This document shows positions 43,501 to 54,659 of a stretch of 64,000 nucleotides of DNA, in pieces. A model generated the notes under the pieces. The model was not told the origin of the DNA and ran no database searches. It saw nothing but the letters and a program-made list of their open reading frames with translations. The position numbers were made by a program, and so were the translations under genes. The DNA comes from Neodontobutis hainanensis (lineage: Eukaryota > Chordata > Actinopteri > Gobiiformes > Odontobutidae). Numbering within the stretch: the first letter of the stretch is position 1; every line of letters starts with the position of its first letter. Location of the stretch: positions 15,857,501-15,921,500 of the forward strand of contig JALDNG010000022.1 in assembly GCA_024349245.1 (NCBI GenBank). Reading direction: 5' to 3'.

Positions 43501-44414
43501 GTCCCAGGACAGTGGGCTGTGAGCGGCCGGTGGCTGGCCCCTGCGTAACCACCCTTGAGCCTGTGCCACTCTTGTGTTTTGTGCAACCGGTTAAAACTGA
43601 AGCCCACATTAAACAAAAAGGATCAAGTCCAAGGTGAAAGCTCTCGCTGCAGTTTTAGGTTTGTGTGTGTTCTTTGAGCACTTCAGTCTTATTCATAAAT
43701 AGAGCTCATAAACATATAAATCTAAACAACGTTTTAAACAATGGTCTACAGATTAAAGTGTTGTTTTATGTTCCTTCTATTGTTTTAGTGATGAGTAAAC
43801 CTGGTTTAGACTGTGAAAGCACAACCCTACTAATTAAACATCACATTAAAAAAATGTATATCTAAGTCCCGGCTTTAGAGAGGGGCCGCTACCCTTATCT
43901 ATCAATATTTCATACATCCTGTATAAATATTGATAGCCTTGTTTGACACTTTTAGAAAACAAAGTACAAGAGACATTTATAGAGTATATTTATTTATTTC
44001 AAATGGAACATGTTTATTGTCCAGAAATAAACACACGTATTGTGCTATTTTCCTAAAAAGCCTCCTATGGACAGGTGAAAATGTGAAAAAGCGTGTGTGC
44101 TCTAACACTCAAACAATGCATCTGGTTTTGTCCAATATATTTGTGTTGTCCAAACTAAATAACTACTATAAATGAGTATTTGTACTAATGACCAGTGCTT
44201 CCTGTGTGCTCTCTCTTCAGAACCCTGCACTGTGGACCCTAATCTAATGAATCCACAAAATATTGAATTCAAACGTAAATTGTCAGACAAACTGTACGCA
44301 CCCCACAACAGTGGCCTCAATTTTGTCTGCAAACCTGGAACAAGGCACGACGGCAGAGAGGAAATGCGTCAGTACTGTAGAGATGGAGAGATACTCCTCC
44401 CAACGTGCCTCTAA
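37514..44414 (+). CDS. Factor H-like gene 2 (short, five CCP domains)
   Basis: Exons: 37514-37580 (leader MSLSVALILLQLFGNTRVFA), 38414-38593 (CCP1-type), 38666-38771 plus 38843-38919 (split CCP2-type, GYQMISKEDTRTC), 41063-41254 (near-identical to the gene 1 exon at 28677), 41938-42117 (CCP19-like, CGPAPLLENGDTV), 44221-44414 (CCP20-like, ends PTCL and TAA). All join in phase to about 331 residues. The layout resembles mammalian factor H-related proteins: few CCPs, but the surface- and C3d-binding pair at the C-terminus retained. It differs in also having a factor H-like CCP1-2. CCP1 is far from that of gene 1, so the N-terminal part is older than the nearly identical third CCP. Two long introns hold LINE debris (39220-40990) and a minisatellite (42170-43089). 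Expected to be secreted. Whether it regulates or competes with factor H cannot be told. Confidence 0.85.
39195..40410 (+). mobile_element. L2-type LINE, 3' part
   Basis: Plus-strand translation carries ARNLGVVIDDQLNFISHVAS, LVLSQLDYCNVLLAGLP and HVTPLFTRLHWLPVDARIKF, typical of the thumb and C-terminal region of L2-clade reverse transcriptase. The upstream part has a frameshift near 39470. The 3' end is TGGATAAAAGCGTCTGC followed by TAAATG repeats. Not functional, but less worn than the copy at 32357. Confidence 0.8.
40540..40990 (-). mobile_element. RTE-like LINE fragment, C-terminal region
   Basis: Minus-strand translation includes ELYGLETVALRKRQEEGLDG, RFSLGVTRMDRIRNE and RWFGHVWRRE, a hallmark C-terminal stretch of the RTE-like LINEs of fish. 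It sits before the CCP exon at 41063, exactly as the 27960-28640 fragment sits before 28677. Confidence 0.75.
41495..41640 (+). repeat. SINE 3' portion, duplicate of the one at 29205
   Basis: Same body and tail, same flanks as 29205-29365; co-duplicated with the preceding CCP exon. Confidence 0.65.
42170..43089. repeat. Minisatellite, 36-bp unit, about 25 copies
   Basis: The unit reads roughly CAGTCGACGCCTCAGTGAGT then TGTGGTTAGGCACTTG, repeated head to tail with one shortened unit near 42205. Variation is concentrated in the GTCGACGCCTCA part (GTCGACGCGTCA, GTCAGCGCCTCA, GTCGGCGCCTCA, ATTCGACGCGTCA, GTTGACGTCTCA). Because 36 is divisible by 3, both strands give long artificial frames. It lies in the last intron of gene 2, about 50 bp after the CCP19-like donor, and is absent from the matching intron of gene 1. 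Confidence 0.95.
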
Positions 44415-44766
44415 GACCATCCTTCAGCTGCAAAGAAAGTCAAAACATTATTAAGTAAATGTTTTCATCAGTAGATTGTTGGCTACATTGTATTTGTAAA
44501 AAGTGTATCAGTTCCACACTAAAAGGTGGTTTGCTGACAGTTTTATTCTGGTTGCTTTAGACTTGTGTGAAATGTTCAAGTCTGTTACGTGAAGGTGGCT
44601 CATGAAAAAGTTAACATTTTGAAAAAGTCAGATTTTCTTTTTGTTGCTGCTGAAGAGAAAAAATGCTGTTATTGTGTCATATTATATCCAACAGCTTCAA
44701 AATACAGTCCACAACTATTTACAAATATCATGTACAACACAACTAAAAATGTCATGAATAATTTTG

Positions 44767-44772
44767 AATAAA
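44767..44772 (+). terminator. Poly(A) signal of factor H-like gene 2
   Basis: AATAAA about 350 bp after the stop codon, in a 3' UTR nearly identical to those of genes 1 and 3. Confidence 0.7.
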
Positions 44773-45014
44773 CTGTTCAATCATTTGTAAAATCAATGCT
44801 TTTTCTTTAAATTACATTTCTTTATAATTTACATTGTGACAATTGCCCATTATTTTATTATCCAATAAAATACGGTTCCATCAGAGATTTTAAACCAGAT
44901 TATTTAAGGGTTGTTGGCCCAAAATGTGTATTAAGCCTATAGAACCCATTGGAAGATAACATGAACCAAATAATTAGGGCTTATGGATTATTCTGTAGTT
45001 TATTTTTATGTTTA

Positions 45015-45500
45015 TACCCCACATACTGTTGCTGTGTCCTTGGGCAAGACACTTAACCCACCTTGCCTCCAGTGATTTTCTGTAAAACTGGTAAATAGCT
45101 TAATGTATGTAAAGCGCTTTGAGTGCCTACTACAGTAGGTGGAAAAGCGCTATAATAATAATAATGGATTAGATTTATATTGCGCTTTTCTCCCGAGGGA
45201 CCAAGAGACTCAAAGCACTTACAGGCCGTCCATAATTCATTCACTCCATAGTCACACACTGGTGGTGGTAAGCTACATCTGTAGCCACAGCTGCCCTGGG
45301 GCAGACTGACAGAGACGTGGCCTCTCCGACCATCCCCACATACATTCACTAAACATTCTTACACATTCATACGAGGCAAGGTGGGTTAAATGTCTTGCCC
45401 AAGGACACAATGACAGTGTGAACTGTGGGGAGAATGGGAATCGAACCGCCTACCTTCCGGTTGAAGGACGACGGCTCTACTACTGAGCCACTATTATTTA
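45015..45500. repeat. Pair of SINE copies in opposite orientation
   Basis: 45015-45150 is the body and tail of a SINE on the plus strand. 45155-45495 is a fuller copy on the minus strand, whose head (GTGGCTCAGTAGTAGAGCCG when read in reverse) ends near 45490. Confidence 0.7.
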
Positions 45501-45637
45501 TACATGTTCATTTTATTGAAGTAAAGTCATAAAAAGACAAAAATAATGTTTTCAAAACTAATTTAAATGTTCTGGTGACTGATTATCGATTTATGTCCAT
45601 GCACTGAAATATCTCGATAGAGGGACGAGAGAGAGCC

Positions 45638-46055
45638 TGTGGGCACCGTGGCTCAGTCGTTACGTGACCATCCTGCAGTCGTCCTATAAACGGAAGGTTG
45701 GCGGTTCGAATCCCTGTTCAAACTGTCGTTGTGTCCTTTGGCAAGACACTTAACCCACCTTGCCTCCAGTGTCCGTAGCACTGGTGTATGAATGTGTGTG
45801 ACTGTGGAGGTGTGTTTGGTGGTGGTAGGAGAAGGTTGAGTGCCGTTTGTGTGGCAGTCCCCCTCTCTGTCTGCCCCAGGAGTGAATGTGTGTGAATGTG
45901 TGTGAATGTGTGTGAATGTGTGTGAATGTGTGTGAATGTGTGTGAATGTGTGTGAATGGGGTGAATGGGGTGAATGGGGTGAGTGGAAGCACGATGTAAA
46001 GCACTGTGGGTGCCCGATAAGGGTGTGGAAAAGCGCTATATAAATGCATGCCATC
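45638..46055 (+). repeat. SINE with internal expanded decamer repeat
   Basis: Head GGGCACCGTGGCTCAGTCGT, B-box GGTTCGAATCCC and body as in the other copies. At 45880-45960 it carries about eight tandem copies of GTGTGTGAAT followed by GGGGTGAATG repeats. The tail reads AAAGCGCTATATAAATGC. Confidence 0.75.
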
Positions 46056-46455
46056 TACCATTTACATGGGAGACAAACCTCGTCTTCCTCCGAAATGTGC
46101 AGCTGTGTCTTCAAAGAACTGATAACACAAGGCTATTACACAAAGCAAACCATAAAGAATATATAAAAAAGGTTTAATCAGAATATACTAATAGACAAAT
46201 ACAGTATATTATTGTGTTATTGAGTCCATGTGGACTGTGGACTCAAACACAAACACTGCAGCAGCTGAAAGTGTGGATTACTCCAGAGTCATCCCGTAAA
46301 AGCATCCCGGGAGCCAACAATCAATGAAACCAGGGCCGAAGTTTATAAAACAGAAGGTAACTCATTCTGATTGGCTGATTATTAAAAAAATATTAACTAT
46401 GCCACCCACTGAACCACTTTAAGTGTCTTTGAGTTAAACTGCTCACAAAGCAACG

Positions 46456-49400
46456 ATGAAGTTCTTTTTAATCCTCCTGGTTCTTCTTTGGAAGAACGTG
46501 GGATTTTCTTTGACACAAACAGGTAAGAAACAGTTAAATGGCTTTTTTTATATTTTTCTCAATAAAAATTGTGCGTCTGTCTTTACGTGACGGTCCTGCA
46601 GGTGAGCGAGGATGTCTCACGCAGATCATTTGGGTAACGCTCCAGAGGTTCTCAAAAAATTTATGAAAAACATAAATAATTTAAAACAGCTGGAAGAACA
46701 AATAAATGGTCATAATATATTTTATGACCATTCTTTATGACCACATATTTTCTTTTATATATATATTTGTTTTCTGTGTGCCACGTCTCCAAAATGTGCT
46801 TCTCATGTGTCAGAGTGACGTCGAGTAGAAGATACACTTTCTGTAGTTTAATGGATTATTAGTAGAATACAAATAAAATAACATACCATATATATCTTAC
46901 CACTTTCTTTCTGTTGAATTATTTTTGATTTTCTTTCATTACTATTAATGTCATTGTTCACACTGCCTTAATCAAGCAAAAAAACATTTATTTATTTTTT
47001 TAGTTACAGAAGAACACGGCTGAGTTTTTACAAACCTGATTTTACCTAAAGTACTAAACTAATACTAAATCTACTCCTGCACACAAAGATATTTTAACGC
47101 TAATAAAATTGATATGAAGTATATTTGTAAATATAGTCTATATGTTTAGCTGTTTTTAAGTTCACTAATGTGTTTTTAAATTCTTTGCTCAAGAAGCTAA
47201 GAGTAACTAGATCCCCTTAAGTATATTGCATTTATCTCTTCATCTGTGTTTAAACTGACATTTTCTTAGTCTATATCTATTTTTTTATTTTCATTAAAAG
47301 CCTAAACTATTGTCTGTGTATGTCTTTTACAGCAATGTTCTGTAGGAAGCCTCTGATTGACAACGGTGTAGTGTTAGACAATAGACAAATGTTTAGAGAA
47401 AGGGAATTCTTGAGATATTCATGTAATCCCGGCTATAAAAACGTGGAAGAAAGACCATCGATGTGTTTTAAGATAGGACGAATATATCTCTGGACCCCCA
47501 GACCCGAGTGTGAACGTGAGTAGAAAAATTAAAAACATACCATTAAAATATCAAGTCGAGTGAGTTACTAATATTTCTGAACTGAGGTCTCACTGAGGTG
47601 GTCAAAAAGCTTTTCAGGGGCAAGGCATCAGGGGGGGATGAGATCTGCCCTGAGTACCTCACGTATCTGGATGTTGTGGGGCTGTCTTTGCTGACACACC
47701 TCTGTAACATCCTGAAGAGGTTTGGGGCAGTACCTCTGGACCGGCAGGACGGGGTGGTCCCTCTTTACTCTCAGTTTCTGCTTTCTTTAAACTAATCATT
47801 ATTTTGGGGCTGAAGAATAAACAACAAACTACAAGTTGTTTTTGTTCACAGAAATACTTAAGTTCTTAATTATTTCTTTTTAATTTCGCTTTTTTTTTTT
47901 TTTTTTTTAGCAAATCCATGTACAACACAACCAGTCCTTGATAATGCTGAGATGGTCGACAGAGAGAAGCAGACATATTCTCACGGTGAAGGAGTGAGGT
48001 TTAGATGTATAGATGAAACACACACCTTCACAGTAACCTGTCACATCGGGGAATGGAGGACAACAACTAACTGTGAAAGTAAGTGCACATGACACAAAAC
48101 AGAGACACTAATGTCCTGTTCATTTCACAGTAATCACTCAATCTGTCCTCAAGCAGCATCAAGGATTGATCTATACAGTGATTTTAAAAAAACTGCATAA
48201 TATTTGTTTTGAAACTGTCCCAGAGATTAAATGTTCTTCTTTCTTAATGAGACAGATATAATTTATGACTGAAACATACTTCCTCCTTGTACTCCTTACA
48301 TATAGTGTTACTATTGGCCATAGCGTAGAAATAGTACAAAAATATTATTTATTTAATGTTTTTGTCTGGTTTGACTTGTACAAATATGGTTAATTTGAAA
48401 ATTCAAGTGTTAATAATTATAAGCACTGGACATAGATTATGGTTTTTAATAAGACATAGAACAAACCCACAGAAGTTGTAGAGGGTGAAAAAAGGTAAGT
48501 GAGTCAAGTGACACAATAATACCTATAAGTGGTCCTAATTAATATATTTTGTATATTATATACAAACAAACACTAGAATTTTACTGCTGTTGTAATTTGG
48601 TGCTGTTAAAGGGATAACCTCGTCACTAAACTGTACTTGATCTTCTTTGTGTAGATTTGGATTGTACAACACCAGTCATCAATAATGCAGAGATGGTCGG
48701 GACGGGGAGAGGGACATATATTAATGGTGAAAGAGTGGAATTCAGATGCTCAGGTGAAAGAAATACCTTTAGAGTAACCTGTCAGTCCGGGACATGGATC
48801 TCTCCAAAACAATGTGAAGGTAAGTGAACATGATCAATACAATACTGTCACACTTGTGTTTGGGTCGCTTCATGAGGGAGTCACACTACACAATATTTCA
48901 CCGCGACTGGACCGTCCTGTCTCCAAATCAATGTAATATGGACTTTAACAGAATCAGGTCGTTGAGCCTGTTTGTCCTGAAATAACAGTCTTTTTAAGCG
49001 TGCCTGATATCCAGTCAGATTATGAAATGCAAATAATAATAAAAAATTTATATTTTTGGGACAGTCCCATAGAGGTTCTGGCTGGGGACGAATCAAAAAA
49101 TTCAAGTTTGTTCTTCAGCAACTTTTGATGAGACACTTCTGTAAATCCTTTTGAAAGCTTACCGTTCAACGCTTGTTTCCTGTGATTGACAGAGAGGAGT
49201 CAATGTGGAAGTACTGCAATCCCCAATGGATTTTCTTCTTTAGCCAACTCCAAACTGTACTACAGCTGCTCTGAAGGATACAAGCTGCAACAAGCAGGCT
49301 GGTGGGATGAAGCTACATGTGTCAATGGCCAATGGAATAAAGCAGAGTGCATTGGTAATATATTTTTATTACACATATGTACGATAGCTTAAAACAACTG

Positions 49401-51680
49401 CTTCAAATTTAAATCCATCCAGGATTTTACAGATTTTTTGTAAAATGCTAGTTTGACTTTGTTATTGATTCATTGTTAACCAAGTTCCATTGTCCCGGAA
49501 ATACACATAGTGTCATTGTTTGAAAGATGGGGTTTACCTATTCTGTGGCCTGTGGCACTTCATCTCAGACCAAAGGCTTTTTGTGGAAGACAAATCAGAC
49601 ACATGCAACAATGGTGATGGTGATTTGAATATGTTTACAGCACATGAGGTTTTTAGAGGTGTAGATTAATCCAGGGTCGTAGATTGACGTGTAATGAGCG
49701 TCAAGTTTACGTTTATATGTCACTAAGTTTACAGGACAGAGTGTCCCTGACAGTGATTAGATGTAGTGCAAAGTCATGTCTTTGTCTTGTTTGGATCAGC
49801 CTGGCACCTATAGGAGGCTAAAGACATTAAGTCATAAGTGTATGTGGATAAGCATATGAACTGGAGCAGGAGTGAGAGCATATAATATATAACATACAAT
49901 TACTAAGTGCCTTTTCCTCGCTGGGGCTAGGTTTGGGAAGTAGATAGAAGTTTTTTATCACTGTCCAGTTTAAAACATATAATCAAGTGTCACTGTCTGA
50001 CCTGCAGCCAGCACAGATTGTGGGAAAATTCCTACCATCCCTCACATGACTGAGACATCTGAGACACAGAGATTCAGCGAAGGGGACACGATCCCAATTA
50101 GTTGTGAGTCAGGACACCAAAATCTACACCCAGGGCTTCAGGCAATAACCTGCAAAAAGGGAAAATGGGATTCAAACGGTGTGGATTTTAAAACAATCTG
50201 TACACGTAAGTCATTTTTAGTTACAATGTCACTTGTTGTGAACAGGCTGTAATCTAATTCTCTTATCTTTTCTTTTTTTACAGCCATTGAAAGGAAATGC
50301 AGTCCACCAGTTAGAGTAAAAAATGCAGTTATTTTGGCTCCGTTTCAGAAGGAATACGTATCCAACACTTTACTTAGATTCAAGTGTCGTGATAATTATA
50401 TAATGGAAGGAGAACACACTGTTCGGTGCATCGATGGGACCTGGGAAAAGAAGACCATAAGCTGTAAAGGCATGTAGTTTTTTACTTTGCTTTTAACTTG
50501 TGTCAGAAACCAGAATTGAAATGATGGATCATGTGATCAGTTGTAAATAAGTTGAACCATGTAAAAGTAAAGTCTGTTTTCAAAGAGGCTTGTCCTGACT
50601 TCGATTCAAAACAAATCTCAAAGTGACAGTCCACGTTGTTGAAGAGAAACGTCATAGTATCCTTGACGAGCAGTTCATTTTTTTGCTACTTTTAAAGTTA
50701 AATATTCGTCTGAATATAACCTTAATGAAAGCATAGTTAAAAATACGTAATCAAATGCAAGCTTATACCTGTCATTCAAAGACAACATGTGCAGCAGAAG
50801 TCTTTAACAAAACGGAAATGGAGCAATTTCAGGTCAGGTCTTTAAAAAACCTTGGCTTTGGAAACCCATGTTGTCTTTTGCAGCAGGCTCTAAACAGATT
50901 ACTAAATGAGAAAACTATATTGTTTTCTTATGATATCAACCTTCATATTTCCTCATCCCTTGGTCCATTTATTTAACTTAAATATTGACTTTGTGTTAGT
51001 TGCAATCATTCTGTTATTCTTTAAATATTATTCATCGTATTGTCATTATGTCCCAAGATGAGATTATATCCTCAATTCCAGAGAATGAAGAATTTAAGAA
51101 CACAAATTAAAATTTCAATAACAATTGGATGTGTCTAGAGTGTCTTTATATGCACCAGTTTTAAATCATCATCTGTTTCCTCAACAGTCTTTAAATATGG
51201 TTTAAGAATTACCTATGTAGAGACATTTATAGAGTATAATCAATTGTGAGCAAACATTTATTCAGTTCAAATGGAACATGTTTATTGGACATCCAGAAAT
51301 AAACACACGTATTGTGCTGTTTTCCTAAAAAGCCTCCTATGGACAGGTGTTGAAAATAAGCGTGTGTGCTCTAACACTCAAACAATGCATTAGGTTTGGT
51401 CCAGTGTATTTGTGTTGTCCAAACTAAATAACTACTATAAATGAGTATTTGTACTAATGACCAGTGCTTCCTGTGTGCTCTCTCTTCAGAACCCTGCACT
51501 GTGGACACGACTCATATGGAGCCACAAAATATTAAAATCAGAGGTCACGTAGTATATATGTACGTACCCCACAACACTGGCATCCGTTTTGTCTGCAAAC
51601 CTGGAACAAGGCACGACGGCAGAGTGGCAATGCGTCAGTACTGTAGAGATGGAGAGATACTCCTCCCAAAGTGCCACTAA
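46456..51680 (+). CDS. Factor H-like gene 3 (six or seven CCP domains)
   Basis: Exons: 46456-46522 (leader MKFFLILLVLLWKNVGFSLT), 47333-47515 (paralogue of gene 1 CCP4), 47911-48078 (CCP8), 48655-48819 (CCP9), 49193-49354 (CCP10), 50008-50205 (CCP11), 50284-50469 (CCP12), 51490-51680 (CCP20-like, stop TAA). The CCP8-12 part is nearly identical to gene 1, introns included, while the CCP4-type exon is more diverged. As in gene 1, CCP12 meets a GC donor and an in-frame stop (TAG at 50475). The product is about 378 residues if it stops there, or about 439 if a GC-AG intron joins it to the last exon. No CCP1-2, which in factor H helps to bind C3b, is present, and the CCP19-like exon is deleted. 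A secreted product with altered ligand binding is inferred. Confidence 0.8.
47580..47795 (+). mobile_element. Non-LTR retrotransposon reverse transcriptase scrap (copy 3)
   Basis: Translation gives VVKKLFRGKASGGDEICPEY then LDVVGLSLLTHLCN, the opening part of a LINE reverse transcriptase. It shares its 3' flank with the gene 1 copy at 23390-23475, in the intron before the CCP8-type exon. Confidence 0.7.
51056..51217 (+). mobile_element. L1 relic in gene 3, bounded by deletion junctions
   Basis: Matches 33232-33412 of gene 1. Its left border joins sequence matching 27284 and its right border joins sequence matching 33821. Confidence 0.7.
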
Positions 51681-52032
51681 GACCATCCTTCAGCTGCAAA
51701 GAAACTCAAAAGATAATTAATTTTAAGTAAATGTTTTTATCAGTGGATTGTTGGCTACATTGTATTTGTAAAAAGTGTATCAGCTCTAAACCAAAAGGTG
51801 GTTTGCTGACAGTTTTATTCTGGTTGCTTTAGACTTGTGTGAAATGTTCAGGTCTGTTACGTGAAGGTGGCTCATGATAAATTTAGCATTTTGAAATTTT
51901 GGATCCAAGAAAAAAGTCTGATTTTCTTTTTGTTGCTGTTGAAGAAAAAAAGTGCGGTTATTGTGTCGTATTATCCACAACTATTTACAATTATCATGTA
52001 CAACACAAGTAAAATTGTCATGAATAATTTTG

Positions 52033-52038
52033 AATAAA
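52033..52038 (+). terminator. Poly(A) signal of factor H-like gene 3 long form
   Basis: AATAAA about 350 bp after the stop of the CCP20-like exon, conserved with the other two genes. Confidence 0.65.
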
Positions 52039-52099
52039 CTGTCAATCAATGCTTTTTCTTTAAATCAAATGTGTGAATAAATGCAGTACGTCAACTAAA

Positions 52100-52320
52100 A
52101 ATCAGTAAAAAATGCAGTTATTTTGGCTCCGTTTCAGAAGGAATACCTATCCAACACTTTACTTAGATTCAAGTGTCGTGATAATTATATAATGGAAGGA
52201 GAACACACTGTTCGGTGCATCGGTGGGACCTGGGAAAAGACCATAAGCTGTAAAGGCATGTAGTTTTTTACTTTGCTTTTAACTCGTGTCCGAAACCAGA
52301 ATTTAAAATTATGGACCATG
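52100..52320 (+). pseudogene. Orphan CCP12 exon fragment
   Basis: Copy of the gene 3 CCP12 exon starting inside it (from AAAAATGCAGTTATTTTGGC). The acceptor and first cysteine are missing, and two codons are lost before the last cysteine (GAAAAGACCATAAGC). It keeps the TGTAAAGGCATGTAG ending. It lies directly behind the gene 3 3' UTR and has no partner exons. Confidence 0.85.
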
Positions 52321-52596
52321 TGATCAGTTGTTACATTGATCATGTCATATATTGTACTTTCTTTAGATTCACAACTATCATTTATTAGCTATAGTAGTTT
52401 TCTGGTTTTAGACAGAGTCTGCATCTTAGGGCTTCATTATTTAAAGTGATGCTCCATTTCTACACAGACCTCCTCACAGAAAATTTAAATCGTACTGACT
52501 TTTGAAACCAATGCCGTCGTTTGCAGCAGGCTGTAGGCAGATTGATAAATTAGGAGATATCTGTGGAGGTTCTCAGTCATCCAGGACATCTTGAAG

Positions 52597-52800
52597 CAAA
52601 GGTTTGAATAAAACATCTGGACTCCGTTTTCAAGGTGAAGACGTTTTGTCTCTATTCCAAGAAACTTTATCAATTCTGAGTTCAACTTGTAAGAGAGCTG
52701 AGCTTATATCTCTAGAGGGAGGAGTTTCCCCTGAAACCAAACCTGATGGACCAGGTTGTTCTGTTCTCACCGTTGTTGGTCATGAAAGGGAGGTGTGACT
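52597..52800 (+). repeat. Terminal repeat of the Penelope-like element, left copy
   Basis: Runs from AAAGGTTTGAATAAAACATC to about GGTCATGAAAGGGAGGTGTG. Its inverse complement forms the right copy, with few mismatches. Confidence 0.8.
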
Positions 52801-54440
52801 CCAAATGTGAGAGTCGTTCATAAGAGTCGTTGTTCCATTTAGGTGCAAGGTGGTAAGTGCCACTGAGCCATACATATGCAGAGTCGTTGGTGTCATAGTT
52901 CTAATCAGGTGTTATGTTGGTTGTTCTAAGGTGAGGTTCTTTTGTTTTAGGTTTAAGAACACTGTTGTAAATACTAAGTAACATGAATCTGAGGCCACCT
53001 CCTCTGTTCAACGAAGGCTTTTCCATTTTCACAAAAATGGCTCCCTTCACCTCTCTCTCAAACCATCTGGCCTCTCTGGCCAAAATTCGGACATTGCTGT
53101 CCTCAAAGGAGTGTCCTTTGTCTTTGAGGTGGAGGTGAACTGCAGATTCAGGTCCTCCAGGATTGGCTCTTCTGTGCTGATACATCCTCTTGTGAAGCTG
53201 TTGTTTGGTTTCACCGACATAACTGTCACTACACTCTTCACTGAACTGCATAAACTACATTACTCTGTTTGTGGGGATCTTGTCTTTAGGATGGACCAGT
53301 TTTTGACGCAGTGTGGTACCTGGTTTAAAGTGGACTGGAATGTTGTGTTTGTAGAAAATCCTTTAAAGTTTTTTAGATAAACCAGACACATAAGGGATAA
53401 CTACACCCTTCCCTTTTGTCCCTGGTTCCTGTCTGTTTGGTTTCTGTGTCCTCTTGGTTTTGTTGAAAGTCCATCTGGGGAATCCACAGTCTCTCAGTCT
53501 CTTTACAGATGTGTTGTTCTTCTTTCCGTTTATCTTCTGAGGTTGTGGGCACCTCTTGTGCTCTGTGCTGAAGAGTCCTGATGACTCCCAGCTTGTGCTG
53601 CAGTGGGTGGTGGGACTCAAACAGCAAGTATTGATCCGTGTGTGTAGGCTTCCTGTAAACTTCTACTTGGAGAGTCCTGTCCTCACAAATAACCACTGCA
53701 GGGTCTAAGAAAGCCAGGCGGTTGTTTATGGCATCTTCACGGATGAACTTGATGTTCTTGTCCACTGCGTTGATGTGTTCTGTGAAGGCTTCTACTTCCT
53801 GGGTTTTGATTTTGACCCACGTGTCATCAACATATCTGAACCAGTGACTGGGCACTGCACCTGAGAAAGAGACCAGCGCTCTGTTCTCCACTTCCTCCAT
53901 GTACAGGTTAGCCACAATCGGGGAAAAAGGTGATCCCATTGCACAGCCATGTTTTTGTCTGTAGAAGTTACCCCTGAACTGGAAATAAGTAGTGTTCAAG
54001 CATATCTCCAGTAAACTGCAAATATGGTCCGGGGTGAGGTTTGTCCTGTCCTGTAACGAAGTGTCCTGTAGTAATCTCTTCCTTACAACCACGAGTGCTT
54101 CATTGGTGGGTATGCAGGTAAAGAGTGTCGTGACATCAAAAGAGACAATCGTCGATTTTGTTGGTAAAGTCCTGTGAGTTGATGATATGGTGTTGTGAGT
54201 GGCCTACCAATGGAGCCAAAATGGTGGCCAGGTGTTTGGCTATATTGTAGGTGGCTGAATCTGTGCTGCTTACTATGGGTCGTAGTGGAATTTCTTCTTT
54301 GTGTATTTTGGGTAAGCCATATATGCATGGAGTAGTGTTCCCAGGATACAGCCTGTAGTGCAGAGCTCGATCAATGACTTGGTTCTTCTCCAGCCTCTGC
54401 AGACAGTATTTGACCTTCTTGTAAGGGAGGTGTGACTCAC

Positions 54441-54650
54441 ATATGGAGTCAACACCTCCCTTTCATGACCAACAACAGAACAACCTGGTCCATCAGGTTT
54501 GGTTTCAGGGGAAACTCCTCCCTTTAGAGATATAAGCTCAGCTCTCTTACCAGTTGAACTCAGAATTGATAAAGTCTCTTGGAATAAGAGACAAAACGTC
54601 TTCACCTTGAAAACTGAGTCCAGATGCTTTTACTCAAACCTTTGCTATAA
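54441..54650 (-). repeat. Terminal repeat of the Penelope-like element, right copy (inverted)
   Basis: Inverse complement of 52597-52800. It keeps the GGTCATGAAAGGGAGGTGT stretch plus a slightly longer variant of the end. Confidence 0.8.
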
Positions 54651-54659
54651 ATTAGGAGA

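Larger units (their letters stand above)
52565..54655 (-). mobile_element. Penelope-like retroelement, degenerate, with inverted terminal repeats
   Basis: Minus-strand reading. A reverse transcriptase region at 54330-53373 contains CAMGSPFSPIVANLYMEEVE and the catalytic box RYVDDTW. A GIY-YIG endonuclease region at 53270-52960 contains SDSYVGETKQQLHKRMYQHR. The order RT then GIY-YIG is diagnostic of Penelope-like elements. Frames are interrupted between the domains and near the RT start, so it is inactive. About 200 bp at 52597-52800 recur inverted at 54441-54650, matching the terminal repeats known in this group. It follows the last factor H fragment. Confidence 0.9.

Noticed and set aside
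45750..46061. Minus-strand frame rich in His, Thr and Ser
   Set aside because: Produced by the decamer repeats inside a SINE.
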